Assembly: GCA_019429275.1 (NCBI GenBank)
Contig: JAHYJC010000012.1
Location: 1-64,000, forward strand
Reading direction: 5' to 3'
Length of the DNA stretch: 64,000 bases
DNA from: Lentimicrobium sp.
GTDB lineage: Bacteria > Bacteroidota > Bacteroidia > Bacteroidales > Lentimicrobiaceae
Shown: one piece after another, positions 1 through 9,130 of the stretch
Position numbering within the stretch: position 1 is the stretch's first letter
Layout: each line of letters starts with the position of its first letter
Position numbers and translations under genes: made by a program
Notes under the pieces: generated by a model
Told to the model about the DNA's origin: nothing
Database searches by the model: none
What the model saw: the letters and a program-made list of their open reading frames with translations, nothing else

Positions 1-301
1 CCGCAATACGCAATCCACAATCCGCAATTCCCAATCCGCAATTCCCAATCCGCAATCCGCAATCCACAATCCGCAATCCGCAATCCGCAATTCCCAATCC
101 GCAATCCGCAATCCGCAATCCGCAATCCGCAATCCGCAATTCCCAATCCACAATCCGCAATCCGCAATCCGCAATCCGCAATCCGCAATTCCCAATCCGC
201 AATCCGAAATTCCCAATCCGCAATCCGCAATCCACAATCCGCAATACGCAATCCGCAATTCCCAATCCACAATCCGCAATCCGCAATCCGCAATCCGAAA
301 T
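1..301. repeat. Degenerate 7-bp tandem array (CCGCAAT / TCCCAAT / CCACAAT / ACGCAAT), about 43 units, probably continuing beyond the window start
   Basis: Direct reading: continuous 7-bp periodicity from base 1 to about 301. Confidence 0.95.
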
Positions 302-315
302 TCTCTGCCTTCCTC

Positions 316-346
316 TTGATTTCAGCCCCTCACCATCGTATCTTTG
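316..346 (+). promoter_or_regulatory. Candidate Bacteroidota promoter for the UspA gene (TTG ... TATCTTTG)
   Basis: TATCTTTG at 339-346 matches the TAnnTTTG -7 consensus; TTG at 316-318 lies 20 bp upstream; ATG at 369. Confidence 0.55.
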
Positions 347-368
347 TATTGAAGACATACTATTCAAT

Positions 369-803
369 ATGAAAAAGATACTGGTTCCGGTTGATTTTTC
401 AGATTTATCGACCGAGGTGATTGAAAAAGCCGGAGAAATTGCCAAAGCCTTTGACAGTGAAATTTACATTTTACACATTACCCTACCCGGCCCTGTTTTT
501 CCGCAGGATCCTTCGCAGATTCCGGTGGCGACCAATCCCGGGCTCGAAGAAATGATCAGGGAAGACCACGACCTGAAAGCCATGGTTCATTACCTTCATG
601 AAAGGGGCATCAAAGCAAGGTCAGATCTTATTCATGGGCCGGTTGTAAAAACTATTCTTGATGAAGCCAGGAATTTTGAAGCCGATCTCATCGTTGTAGG
701 TTCGCAGAGTCATGGATTTCTGTATCGTACGTTTATCGGCAGCGTAAGCGACGGGGTGCTGCGCAACAGCCCCTGCCCGGTGATGATTGTGCCTCAGTCA
801 TGA
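369..803 (+). CDS. Universal stress protein (UspA family)
   Basis: MKKILVPVDFSDLS N-terminus and GSQSHGFLYRTFIGSVSDGVLRNSPCPVMIV C-terminal motif. Confidence 0.95.
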   Translation: MKKILVPVDFSDLSTEVIEKAGEIAKAFDSEIYILHITLPGPVFPQDPSQIPVATNPGLEEMIREDHDLKAMVHYLHERGIKARSDLIHGPVVKTILDEARNFEADLIVVGSQSHGFLYRTFIGSVSDGVLRNSPCPVMIVPQS

Positions 804-2674
804 GGCCGTTTACTGAACTTTGCCAGCAGGTCCGTACGGCCTGTTTTTCTTAATGTTTCAGCCATCCATCGCCTGTTCTCTGGTTTGTACCAGAAAAAGA
901 ACCGTTGTTGATTGACTTTTTCCAGTTTATCTTTGGCCACATAAACCGGTTTGAGCGTGTAGGGATCAAAGCCGGTGTAATAAATGGCTGTTGCCAGGGT
1001 CATGGGGGTGGGAGTGAAATCCTGAACCTGTTCCAGCCTGAAACCCTGCTGCATGGTTTCACAGGCCAATTCAGCCATGTCTTCAGGGCGGCTTCCCGGA
1101 TGGCTTGATATAAAATAAGGAATGAGTTGCTGCCTCAGTCCGTTTCTGCGGTTAATTTCATTAAATTTTTGCTGAAACTGCACAAAGGTGCGGTAATGCG
1201 GTTTACGCATGATCTGCAATACATGGGCCGAGCTGTGTTCGGGTGCCACCTTCAGGCGACCCGAAACATGGCGGGTAACCAGTTGTTCGAGGTATTCGTT
1301 CAGCCCGTTGGCTTTTGATTCGGCTTCGCTGCGGCCGATAAGCATATCGTAACGGATGCCACTACCGATGGTGATGCGTTTTACATGGGGTATGCGCAAA
1401 GCCTTGTTGTACAGGGAAGTCATTGGACGGTGGTCGGTATTCAGGTTGCGGCAGATGGTAGGGAAAATGCATGAGGCGCGTTTGCATTTTTTGCATTTAT
1501 CCGTGTCAATGCCTTTCATCAGGTACATATTGGCCGAAGGCCCGCCCATATCGGTAATGTGGCCTTTGAAGTCAGTAGCCGAAGCCACCTGTTCCACCTC
1601 TTTCAGGATTGATTTTTCCGACCGGCTCACCACAAACTTACCCTGATGCGCCGAAATGGCACAAAAGGCACATCCGCCAAAGCAGCCCCGGTGCATATTG
1701 ACCGAGTTGCGGATCATTTCATAGGCCGGAACCGCTCCGCGTTTCAGGTAGCGGGGATGTGGCATCCGGGTATAGGGCAGGTCAAAGGCGATGTCAATTT
1801 CACCATCCTGCATGGGCGCATTTGGAGGATTTACTACGGTCAGGGTTTCACTTTCAGGTTCCACCAGTCGGGCACCCTGCCAGCGATTCGATTCCTCTTC
1901 AAAAATCCTGAAATGCTTTGCAAACGCTTTTTTATCCGACAGGCATTCGGTATGCGTAGGAAGCTGAAGGGTTTGGATGCCGGGGAGTTCCGGCAGAGGT
2001 TCGGAAGCCGCAGCCAGAAAAACCGTTTGCTCAACATCCCTGATCTGGTGGATGGGTTCTCCGTCAGCCAGGCGGCGGAGCAGGGTTTGGATTGCCTTTT
2101 CACCCATACCGTAAACCAGCATATCGGCACCGCTCAGGGTCAAAATGCCGGGTTTAAGGCTGTCGCTCCAGTAGTCGTAGTGGGTAAGACGGCGCATTGA
2201 AGCTTCAATTCCGCCAAGGATTACAGGCACATCGGGGTAGAGCTTTTTCAGGATTTGCGAATAAACCACCGAAGCATAATCGGGCCGGAAGCCTGCAACT
2301 CCTCCGGCGGTATAAGCATCGTCGCTTCGCAGGCGTTTGTTGGCTGTGTAATGGTTCACCATGCTGTCCATATTGCCTGCCGTTACTCCGAAAAAAAGCC
2401 GGGGTTTGCCCAGTTTTTTGAAGTCGCGCAAATCGTCTCGCCAATTGGGCTGAGGCAGAATGGCCACCCTGAAACCTGCATGTTCGATCAGCCGCGCTAT
2501 CACTGCCGAACCAAACGATGGGTGGTCAACGTAAGCGTCGCCCGAAACAATGATCACGTCCACTTCATCCCAGCCGCGGCGTTCAAGTTCTTCGCGCGAT
2601 ACGGGCAACCAGTCGGTAATGGAGCGTCTTTGAGTGGTTTGCATGAAGCAAAGGTAGGTGATAAAATGGCTCAA
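794..2674 (-). CDS. YgiQ family radical SAM protein
   Basis: MHRGCFGGCAFCAISAHQGK (CxxxCxxC) and VSGDAYVDHPSFG N-terminal YgiQ signature; long ORF. Confidence 0.93.
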   Translation of the reverse strand: MSHFITYLCFMQTTQRRSITDWLPVSREELERRGWDEVDVIIVSGDAYVDHPSFGSAVIARLIEHAGFRVAILPQPNWRDDLRDFKKLGKPRLFFGVTAGNMDSMVNHYTANKRLRSDDAYTAGGVAGFRPDYASVVYSQILKKLYPDVPVILGGIEASMRRLTHYDYWSDSLKPGILTLSGADMLVYGMGEKAIQTLLRRLADGEPIHQIRDVEQTVFLAAASEPLPELPGIQTLQLPTHTECLSDKKAFAKHFRIFEEESNRWQGARLVEPESETLTVVNPPNAPMQDGEIDIAFDLPYTRMPHPRYLKRGAVPAYEMIRNSVNMHRGCFGGCAFCAISAHQGKFVVSRSEKSILKEVEQVASATDFKGHITDMGGPSANMYLMKGIDTDKCKKCKRASCIFPTICRNLNTDHRPMTSLYNKALRIPHVKRITIGSGIRYDMLIGRSEAESKANGLNEYLEQLVTRHVSGRLKVAPEHSSAHVLQIMRKPHYRTFVQFQQKFNEINRRNGLRQQLIPYFISSHPGSRPEDMAELACETMQQGFRLEQVQDFTPTPMTLATAIYYTGFDPYTLKPVYVAKDKLEKVNQQRFFFWYKPENRRWMAETLRKTGRTDLLAKFSKRPHD

Positions 2675-2739
2675 CGGTCATGGCCTGATGAGTAGAGATG
2701 AATTTCGAATTTCTCTTATATAACTCAGGTTGGGGTTGA

Positions 2740-2860
2740 CCCTTCGACTGGTCTCGACTCCGCTCGACCGCCGCCGCTCAGGGTGACAGGTTGGGGTTGA
2801 GGTTAACCCTTCGACTGGTCTCGACTCCGCTCGACCGCCGCCGCTCAGGGTGACAGGTTG
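2740..2860. repeat. Two copies of a 54-bp GC-rich direct repeat (CCCTTCGACTGGTCTCGACTCCGCTCGACCGCCGCCGCTCAGGGTGACAGGTTG)
   Basis: Identical units at 2740-2793 and 2807-2860. Confidence 0.95.
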
Positions 2861-2882
2861 AGGTTGGGCCTTTGTCCCGAAT

Positions 2883-2936
2883 TCGTCCCTTGCCCAAAAA
2901 TCGTCCCTTGCCCAAAAATCATCCCTTGCCCTCTTA
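2883..2936. repeat. 18-bp tandem repeat (TCGTCCCTTGCCCAAAAA), 2 exact units plus 1 degenerate unit
   Basis: Units at 2883-2900, 2901-2918 and 2919-2936. Confidence 0.9.
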
Positions 2937-3083
2937 TTTTGTCGCTCCATTCTAAATTTTACGATTGAATTAATATATACAAACACAGAGGAGATGATAT
3001 GGTCGTCAAAATCAAAAATGTGTCATAAAATATTGAAAAACAAGAATATAAAATCATTATTAATAAAAACAAATATCATTTTT

Positions 3084-3091
3084 TACTTTTG
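3084..3091 (+). promoter_or_regulatory. Candidate -7 box (TACTTTTG) upstream of the glucan-utilisation locus
   Basis: TAnnTTTG match in an AT-rich intergenic region about 100 bp before the first gene; no convincing -33 element. Confidence 0.4.
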
Positions 3092-3193
3092 TATATATAA
3101 TTAATAGGCTAAATTTGATAAAAATTATTATAGGTTTAGAAAAATTTTAGGAAATCAAACCACCCATTCCGAAACTTTATAACACAATAGAAG

Positions 3194-6100
3194 ATGAAAC
3201 AAAAATTTCTTGCTCTGATTTTATTAAGTTTCTCTATTTCTCTGTTTGCTCAACCCCAGAAGGTTGCAATAGAAAATAATGAAAAAGGAATGAAACTTAT
3301 GGTGAATGACCAGAGTTTCATGATCAACGGTATAAACTGGGATTATTTCCCCGTTGGTACCAATTACTCCTACAGCTTATGGACTCAATCTGACGACTTT
3401 ATTAAAAAGGCGCTCGATGATGAAATGTCAATGCTGAGAAACATGAATGTGAATACCATTCGTGTTTACACCGGTATCCAGCCTAAATGGATAAAATACA
3501 TTTACGAAACGTATGGTATTTATACTATGCTCAACCATTCTTTCGGAAGGTATGGGCTTACGCTCGACGGGGCATGGGTTGCTAACACAGATTATTCGGA
3601 TTCCCGGGTAAAGGAGCTTCTGTTAAAGGAAGTTACAGAGCTTGTAGCAGAATATAAGGACACACCAGGACTTTTGTTATACCTCCTGGGCAACGAAAAC
3701 AACTACGGATTGTTCTGGCGCGGAGCCGAAACCGAAGATATTCCGATGGAAGACAGAGAATCGACACAAATGGCCCGTTACCTCTATAAATTGTTCAACG
3801 AAGCCTCTTTGGCCATGAAAGCCATTGATCCCCATCACCCTGTATCATTTTGTAACGGCGATTTGCTGTTCCTTAATATTATCGCCGAAGAGTGTAAGGA
3901 TGTGGATATTTTTGGTATTAACGTTTACCGTGGCATTTCATTTACCGATCTGTTCGACAGGGTTAAGAAAGAGTATGGGAAACCCGTTTTATTGTCAGAA
4001 TTTGGTTCTGATGCCTTTAATGCCATCACCATGGAAGAGGCCCAGCAGGAACAGGCAATCTATAACCTTGCCAACTGGAAAGAAATATATGAGAATTCTG
4101 CAGGAATGGGAAAAGCAGGCAATTCCTTAGGTGGTTTTACCTTTCAGTTTAGTGATGGCTGGTGGAAATATGGCCAGACCGATTACCTTGATGTGCACGA
4201 CTCCCATGCTTCGTGGGCAAACGGCGGATATTTATTTGATTATCAGCCAGGCGAAAACAACATGAACGAAGAGTGGTTTGGAATTTGCGCCAAAGGCCCA
4301 ACCAATGCCAAAGGGTTTTATCAGTTGTACCCAAGAGCATCTTATTATGCACTCAAAGAAGCCCACCAACTGAACCCCTACGCCGAAGGTACCACTTATC
4401 AAACTTTGCAGCAGCACTTTGGTAACATTCAGGTGGTGGAATCGCTATTGAAAGCCAGGGGCGACAAGGCTGCACTGGAAGGCGAAAAGCTGAAAAAAAT
4501 CAGTATGAGCCGCTTAAGTGCTGAATACACAACATTTAACACCGGTGGCGCTTTAATCTCAACACCTAAAACAGCTGTCCCGGGCAGTAACACTTATCCT
4601 AACCAACTGGGTTTTGATCAGATGCAGTCTTTTTACTTTGGCGTTGAGGCCAATCCTGCGCCCAATTTCAGAGCCAATGTTGAGGTAAATGTTCTGGGAA
4701 ATGTGGCTCAAAATCCCATAGATCAGATCTTTTATGAAAACAGGGGCCGGCCTGTTGAAGTTGCCGGAGATGATGGTAACCTGAATATTGAATCAATCAA
4801 CAGGGTTCAGATATACAAGGCAAGCTATGAATGGGATCATAAATTATTTAAGATCAATGGTTTTTATCGCACCGGTCATTATCATTGGGGCTATGAAGGC
4901 GATTTCTTCGGACTTTACCCCGAAGCCAACTACGGTCCCAATATTGATATCTACAATGGAATTGCTCCCTTTGGATTTGAAATGGAAGGCAAGAAGAAAT
5001 TCAGTGATTTCAAACTGGCTTTTGGTCCGCAGCTCTGGTGGGGCGCTAACCCGGCTGTATTGCTGAAATACAGTAAAAAAGTAGCAAAAATCAACTTCAC
5101 CGGAATTTTTCATGAAGACCTTGCACAGCTTGGCCTTACTGAAAGTTCCTTTGCCATTCCGCAACCTAAAACCAGGCGACTGACCTTACATTTGAACAGG
5201 GAGTTTGGTAAGTTTGGTATTGATGCTGGCGGAATCTGGGCAGGGCAGCCTTTACAGGGAAGAGAGTTTCAGGTAGTAAGAGGTGAACCAGGAAATTACA
5301 TGGTTTATAAGGATGAAATAAAGTCTCAGGATAATTTCGGAGGAAAACTTAAATTTACATATACCGGCGGAAGGTTCAACTGGTATGCACAATCAGCAGC
5401 CATGGGCCTGGTAGCTCAGGGCGGCGCCGACCAGACACTGACTTTTACCGGTTGGAGGCTAAAAGACAGTGGCAGTGGAAACCAATATAATTTCCTGTCA
5501 GGATTTAGCTATTTGATTGGTGATTTGCAAATAGCTCCTAACTTTCTGTGGCAAAAACCCATTGAAGGGCCTATCCCTGCTGACGTTCCAGCTCCCGGAA
5601 GACCAAGAAATATACTCGACGATCCATTTGTAGTAAGGGTTAACAGGGAACAGGTGGCAGGTGAGATACTATTTACCTACGACCCTACACCCGGCACCTG
5701 GATGTATAACTGGGACAGTGACCGTTCGGAAGATGCGGGCCTTGCCGTTAGTTTAGGTTTTGTTTACAGGCATTTGCCAACCACACAGGATGCTGCCATA
5801 GGAATTTTACCCGATGGCCGTACAACGTTCGCCTTTCCCGGCGCAACTCCTGCCCAGGATCTATGGGAAATCCACTCAAGGCTGGTTTCGAAAGTCAGTG
5901 GCGATTTTGGTTTTATAGCCAATGTTTATGCCGGTGATGCTCAGGCCAATGGAAGTGATGAAAGGCTTATCAGGCGCTATGGCATTGATTTGCGAATGAT
6001 TTATAAAGAGCTGAAACTTACTTCTTTCGCCAGGATCAACGACTGGGGTCCTTACGACTATCACCGCGATTACAACCTTACATTCCCGCTTCAGCTAATG

Positions 6101-6328
6101 GCTGACATATCTACCTCTCTCCGAAAGCCCGATTGGTTTGACCTTCCTAATACCAACATTGGGTTGCGGGCAACATACCGTACGCTCGACAGGTATTCTC
6201 CCCGCTATTCACCAACCCAGAAGCCTGATCCAAGCGGAGCAATGGTTCCCGATCCTGAAGCAATTGGATTTGACAACGGTAATGAATGGGAAATCAGAAC
6301 TTATGTGCGCATAAATATTGGTAAATAA
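3194..6328 (+). CDS. Secreted clan-A glycoside hydrolase domain (GH2/GH5-like TIM barrel) fused to a C-terminal outer-membrane beta-barrel-like domain
   Basis: Signal peptide MKQKFLALILLSFSISLFAQ; LLYLLGNENNYG (acid/base) and KPVLLSEFGSDAF (nucleophile); residues ~475-1044 are alternating amphipathic beta-strand-like sequence ending EWEIRTYVRINIGK. Confidence 0.7.
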   Translation: MKQKFLALILLSFSISLFAQPQKVAIENNEKGMKLMVNDQSFMINGINWDYFPVGTNYSYSLWTQSDDFIKKALDDEMSMLRNMNVNTIRVYTGIQPKWIKYIYETYGIYTMLNHSFGRYGLTLDGAWVANTDYSDSRVKELLLKEVTELVAEYKDTPGLLLYLLGNENNYGLFWRGAETEDIPMEDRESTQMARYLYKLFNEASLAMKAIDPHHPVSFCNGDLLFLNIIAEECKDVDIFGINVYRGISFTDLFDRVKKEYGKPVLLSEFGSDAFNAITMEEAQQEQAIYNLANWKEIYENSAGMGKAGNSLGGFTFQFSDGWWKYGQTDYLDVHDSHASWANGGYLFDYQPGENNMNEEWFGICAKGPTNAKGFYQLYPRASYYALKEAHQLNPYAEGTTYQTLQQHFGNIQVVESLLKARGDKAALEGEKLKKISMSRLSAEYTTFNTGGALISTPKTAVPGSNTYPNQLGFDQMQSFYFGVEANPAPNFRANVEVNVLGNVAQNPIDQIFYENRGRPVEVAGDDGNLNIESINRVQIYKASYEWDHKLFKINGFYRTGHYHWGYEGDFFGLYPEANYGPNIDIYNGIAPFGFEMEGKKKFSDFKLAFGPQLWWGANPAVLLKYSKKVAKINFTGIFHEDLAQLGLTESSFAIPQPKTRRLTLHLNREFGKFGIDAGGIWAGQPLQGREFQVVRGEPGNYMVYKDEIKSQDNFGGKLKFTYTGGRFNWYAQSAAMGLVAQGGADQTLTFTGWRLKDSGSGNQYNFLSGFSYLIGDLQIAPNFLWQKPIEGPIPADVPAPGRPRNILDDPFVVRVNREQVAGEILFTYDPTPGTWMYNWDSDRSEDAGLAVSLGFVYRHLPTTQDAAIGILPDGRTTFAFPGATPAQDLWEIHSRLVSKVSGDFGFIANVYAGDAQANGSDERLIRRYGIDLRMIYKELKLTSFARINDWGPYDYHRDYNLTFPLQLMADISTSLRKPDWFDLPNTNIGLRATYRTLDRYSPRYSPTQKPDPSGAMVPDPEAIGFDNGNEWEIRTYVRINIGK

Positions 6329-6342
6329 TAAAACTCAAAAAG

Positions 6343-8208
6343 ATGAAAGCAAACATTCTCATCATTTTAAAAAAATATATCCCCATAGGTATTCTCGTTT
6401 TACTTTTCATGGGGTGCGAACGCGAGTTAAGCGATCTTAAACCTGTTACGTTTCCCGACAATCCTGAAGTATTTATTGACGGATTCAGCGCCGGATTGAA
6501 CTATGCAGCTTTTGGAGGCTCAGTGCCAACCGCTTTCGATGTGGATAATAAAGAAACCTGGAACAATTCCAAAGCATCTATGCGATTTGATGTTCCAAAC
6601 GTAGGTGATCCTCAGGGTGCCTATGCCGGAGGAGTTTTCTTTACCGAAACCGGCCGAAACTTAACGGGCTACAATGCTTTGACATTCTGGGCAAAAGCTT
6701 CCGAATCGGCAGTTATTGATCTGGTAGGCCTTGGTAACGACCTTGGAGCCTCAAAATACCAGGTAACTATTTCGGGTTTACAGGTGAGTACAAGCTGGAA
6801 AAAATATATAATTCCTCTGCCTAATTCATCGGTACTTACTGCCGAACGCGGAATGTTTTTCTATTCCACGGGGCCTGTCGACGGCAAAGGTTATACTTTC
6901 TGGATTGATGAACTGAAGTTTGAAAACCTGGGTACCATAGCGCATCCGCAGTTTGCCATTTTCAATGGTGAAGAGAAAGTGGAAACTTCGTTTATCGGAG
7001 TTACACAAAATATCAGTGGACTATCGGCAACCTTTAACCTGCCTGCCGGTGTTAATCAATCGGTAAATGCAGCTGCCGCGTATTTTAATTTTTCTTCATC
7101 CAACGAGGGCATAGCTACAGTTAATGAATCTGGTGTAGTTGCAGTAGTGGGAGGCCCGGGCAGTGCCGAAATTACAGCCAGGGTTGGGAATGAAGTTGCC
7201 AAGGGTTCGCTTACCTTACAATCCATTGGTACTTTTCAGCAGGCACCCCTGCCGGTTCATCCTGCTGATGATGTAATTTCCATCTTCAGCGATGCCTACA
7301 CCAGTGTGCCTGTGAATTATTACAATGGTTACTGGGAGCCCTATCAAACTACATTATCGGCCGATTTTGAAGTAAACGGGGATCATATTCTTCAATATAT
7401 TGATTTTAATTTTGTGGGTATCGAATTCAGCACTCCAACCGTAGATGCTACTGCAATGACGCACTTGCATATGGATATCTATATACCGAATACCCTCACC
7501 GCCGATGCGCAACTGAAAATAGAACTGGTGAATGAAGGCGCTGCCAGCTCTGCAACATCTGTTGTAAATATCCCTGTTTCACAGTCAAATAAATGGATTG
7601 GTCTTGATTTGCCGTTCTCTGGATTTAACGGATTAGGCAGCACGGCTAAGCTGATGCAGATTATTTTTGTGAATGAAAACAACAAGATTTCCAGCTTCTA
7701 TGCCGATAATATTTATTTCTATTCCGATGGTACCCAGCCACCTCCTCCTGGTGAACCGGATGTTGCGGCTGCAACTCCAACCTATCCGGCGGCTAATGTG
7801 ATTTCGGTATTCAGCGATGCCTATACAGCCATTCCTGGAACTAATCTTAACCCTGACTGGGGACAGGCAACGGTTGTTACAACAATTCAAATTCAGGGAA
7901 ACAATACTTTAAAACTTGCCGGACTCAACTATCAGGGCATTGAATTTGGCAGCAGCCAGAATGTAACAGCCATGGGATTTTTGCATGTAGACTTCTGGAC
8001 TGCAAATTCAACAGCACTCAATATCTTTCTGATTAGTCCGGGGCCTGTTGAAACCGCTTATTCATTGGCGGTTCCGACTACAGGCTGGACGAGTATCGAC
8101 ATTCCATTGTCTTCATTTGCACCGGTAAATCTTGGCGATGTCATTCAAATCAAATTCGATGGTAATGGCGATATTTATCTGGACAACATTTATTTTCGTA
8201 AAAATTAA
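6343..8208 (+). CDS. Surface lipoprotein, putative glycan-binding protein with a BIG2-like Ig domain and two related CBM-like modules
   Basis: SPII signal (VLLFMGCERE); FSSSNEGIATVNESGVVAVVGGPGSAEITA BIG2-like; two DVISIFSDAYT/NVISVFSDAYT modules; no catalytic motif seen. Confidence 0.7.
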   Translation: MKANILIILKKYIPIGILVLLFMGCERELSDLKPVTFPDNPEVFIDGFSAGLNYAAFGGSVPTAFDVDNKETWNNSKASMRFDVPNVGDPQGAYAGGVFFTETGRNLTGYNALTFWAKASESAVIDLVGLGNDLGASKYQVTISGLQVSTSWKKYIIPLPNSSVLTAERGMFFYSTGPVDGKGYTFWIDELKFENLGTIAHPQFAIFNGEEKVETSFIGVTQNISGLSATFNLPAGVNQSVNAAAAYFNFSSSNEGIATVNESGVVAVVGGPGSAEITARVGNEVAKGSLTLQSIGTFQQAPLPVHPADDVISIFSDAYTSVPVNYYNGYWEPYQTTLSADFEVNGDHILQYIDFNFVGIEFSTPTVDATAMTHLHMDIYIPNTLTADAQLKIELVNEGAASSATSVVNIPVSQSNKWIGLDLPFSGFNGLGSTAKLMQIIFVNENNKISSFYADNIYFYSDGTQPPPPGEPDVAAATPTYPAANVISVFSDAYTAIPGTNLNPDWGQATVVTTIQIQGNNTLKLAGLNYQGIEFGSSQNVTAMGFLHVDFWTANSTALNIFLISPGPVETAYSLAVPTTGWTSIDIPLSSFAPVNLGDVIQIKFDGNGDIYLDNIYFRKN

Positions 8209-8249
8209 CCCTGGTATGGTTTAATCTGGAAACTTTAAAAACTTTAAAA

Positions 8250-9074
8250 ATGAATAAAATAAATAAATTCAGGAAAATCCGCATCCAGTCATTTTTGCTG
8301 CTGATTCTGGTTATTTTTTGGGGTTGCGAACGCGACAACTTTCAGAAACTGGATGATCGCAATTGGCAATTAACCTGGAGCGATGAATTTGCCGGCACTG
8401 CCGGCCAGTTACCGGATGCATCAAAATGGGCCTTTGATTTGGGTACTGGTGACAATGGCTGGGGAAACAGCGAATTACAAAGCTATACCAACAGTCCGGC
8501 CAATGTGTCGCTCGACGGCAATGGCAACCTGGTAATAACAGCAATTAGGAGTGGCAATAGTTTTACCTCGGCCCGGATTAACACAAAGGGCCTGTTTTCT
8601 CAGAAATATGGCCGTTTTGAGGCACGATTAAAAACGCCTTATGGCCCGGGTTTGTGGCCTGCATTCTGGATGCTGGGCACAAGTATTGAGACTGTTCCCT
8701 GGCCTGGATGTGGCGAAATAGATATTATGGAACTCAGGGGGCAGGAACCTCACATTATCCACGGCACCATTCATGGACCAGGATATTCAGGAGGAAACCC
8801 GATTACTAAAAGTTATGCCCTCAATAACGACAGGTTCGATGCCGATTTTCATCTTTACGCCATTGAATGGGATAAAGATAAAATTGACTTTTTTGTGGAT
8901 GACTATCTTTATCAGCGCATTGAACGCAGTGATGTACCTGGTGAATGGGTTTACGACGAACCGTTTTTCATCCTGCTCAATGTGGCAGTGGGCGGCAATT
9001 ACGTCGGATTTCCTACTGCCCAGACCCCTTTCCCGCAAAAAATGGTCGTTGATTATGTAAGGGTTTATCAGTGA
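8250..9074 (+). CDS. GH16 family beta-glucanase (laminarinase-like) lipoprotein
   Basis: GCGEIDIMELRG matches the GH16 ExDxxE catalytic motif; W..FWMLG; SPII signal VIFWGCERD. Confidence 0.93.
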   Translation: MNKINKFRKIRIQSFLLLILVIFWGCERDNFQKLDDRNWQLTWSDEFAGTAGQLPDASKWAFDLGTGDNGWGNSELQSYTNSPANVSLDGNGNLVITAIRSGNSFTSARINTKGLFSQKYGRFEARLKTPYGPGLWPAFWMLGTSIETVPWPGCGEIDIMELRGQEPHIIHGTIHGPGYSGGNPITKSYALNNDRFDADFHLYAIEWDKDKIDFFVDDYLYQRIERSDVPGEWVYDEPFFILLNVAVGGNYVGFPTAQTPFPQKMVVDYVRVYQ

Positions 9075-9130
9075 GTGAAATAGGGGAAACACAACAGGTA
9101 TAATCTTTATTAACGAACTTTTCTCAACCA

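Noticed and set aside
1-301. CRISPR array
   Set aside because: The repeat period is 7 bp with no spacers; not a repeat-spacer architecture.
794-803. 10-bp tail-to-tail overlap of UspA and YgiQ genes as a regulatory device
   Set aside because: Short convergent overlaps are common and there is no additional signal.
1646-2200. 184-aa plus-strand ORF (and neighbours at 1356, 2255) antisense to the YgiQ gene
   Set aside because: Entirely within a well-supported radical SAM gene on the other strand; no recognisable domain.
2678-2986. 102-aa minus-strand ORF
   Set aside because: Its sequence (ARDDFWARDDFWARDEF.., RAESRPVEG..) is just translation of the intergenic direct repeats.
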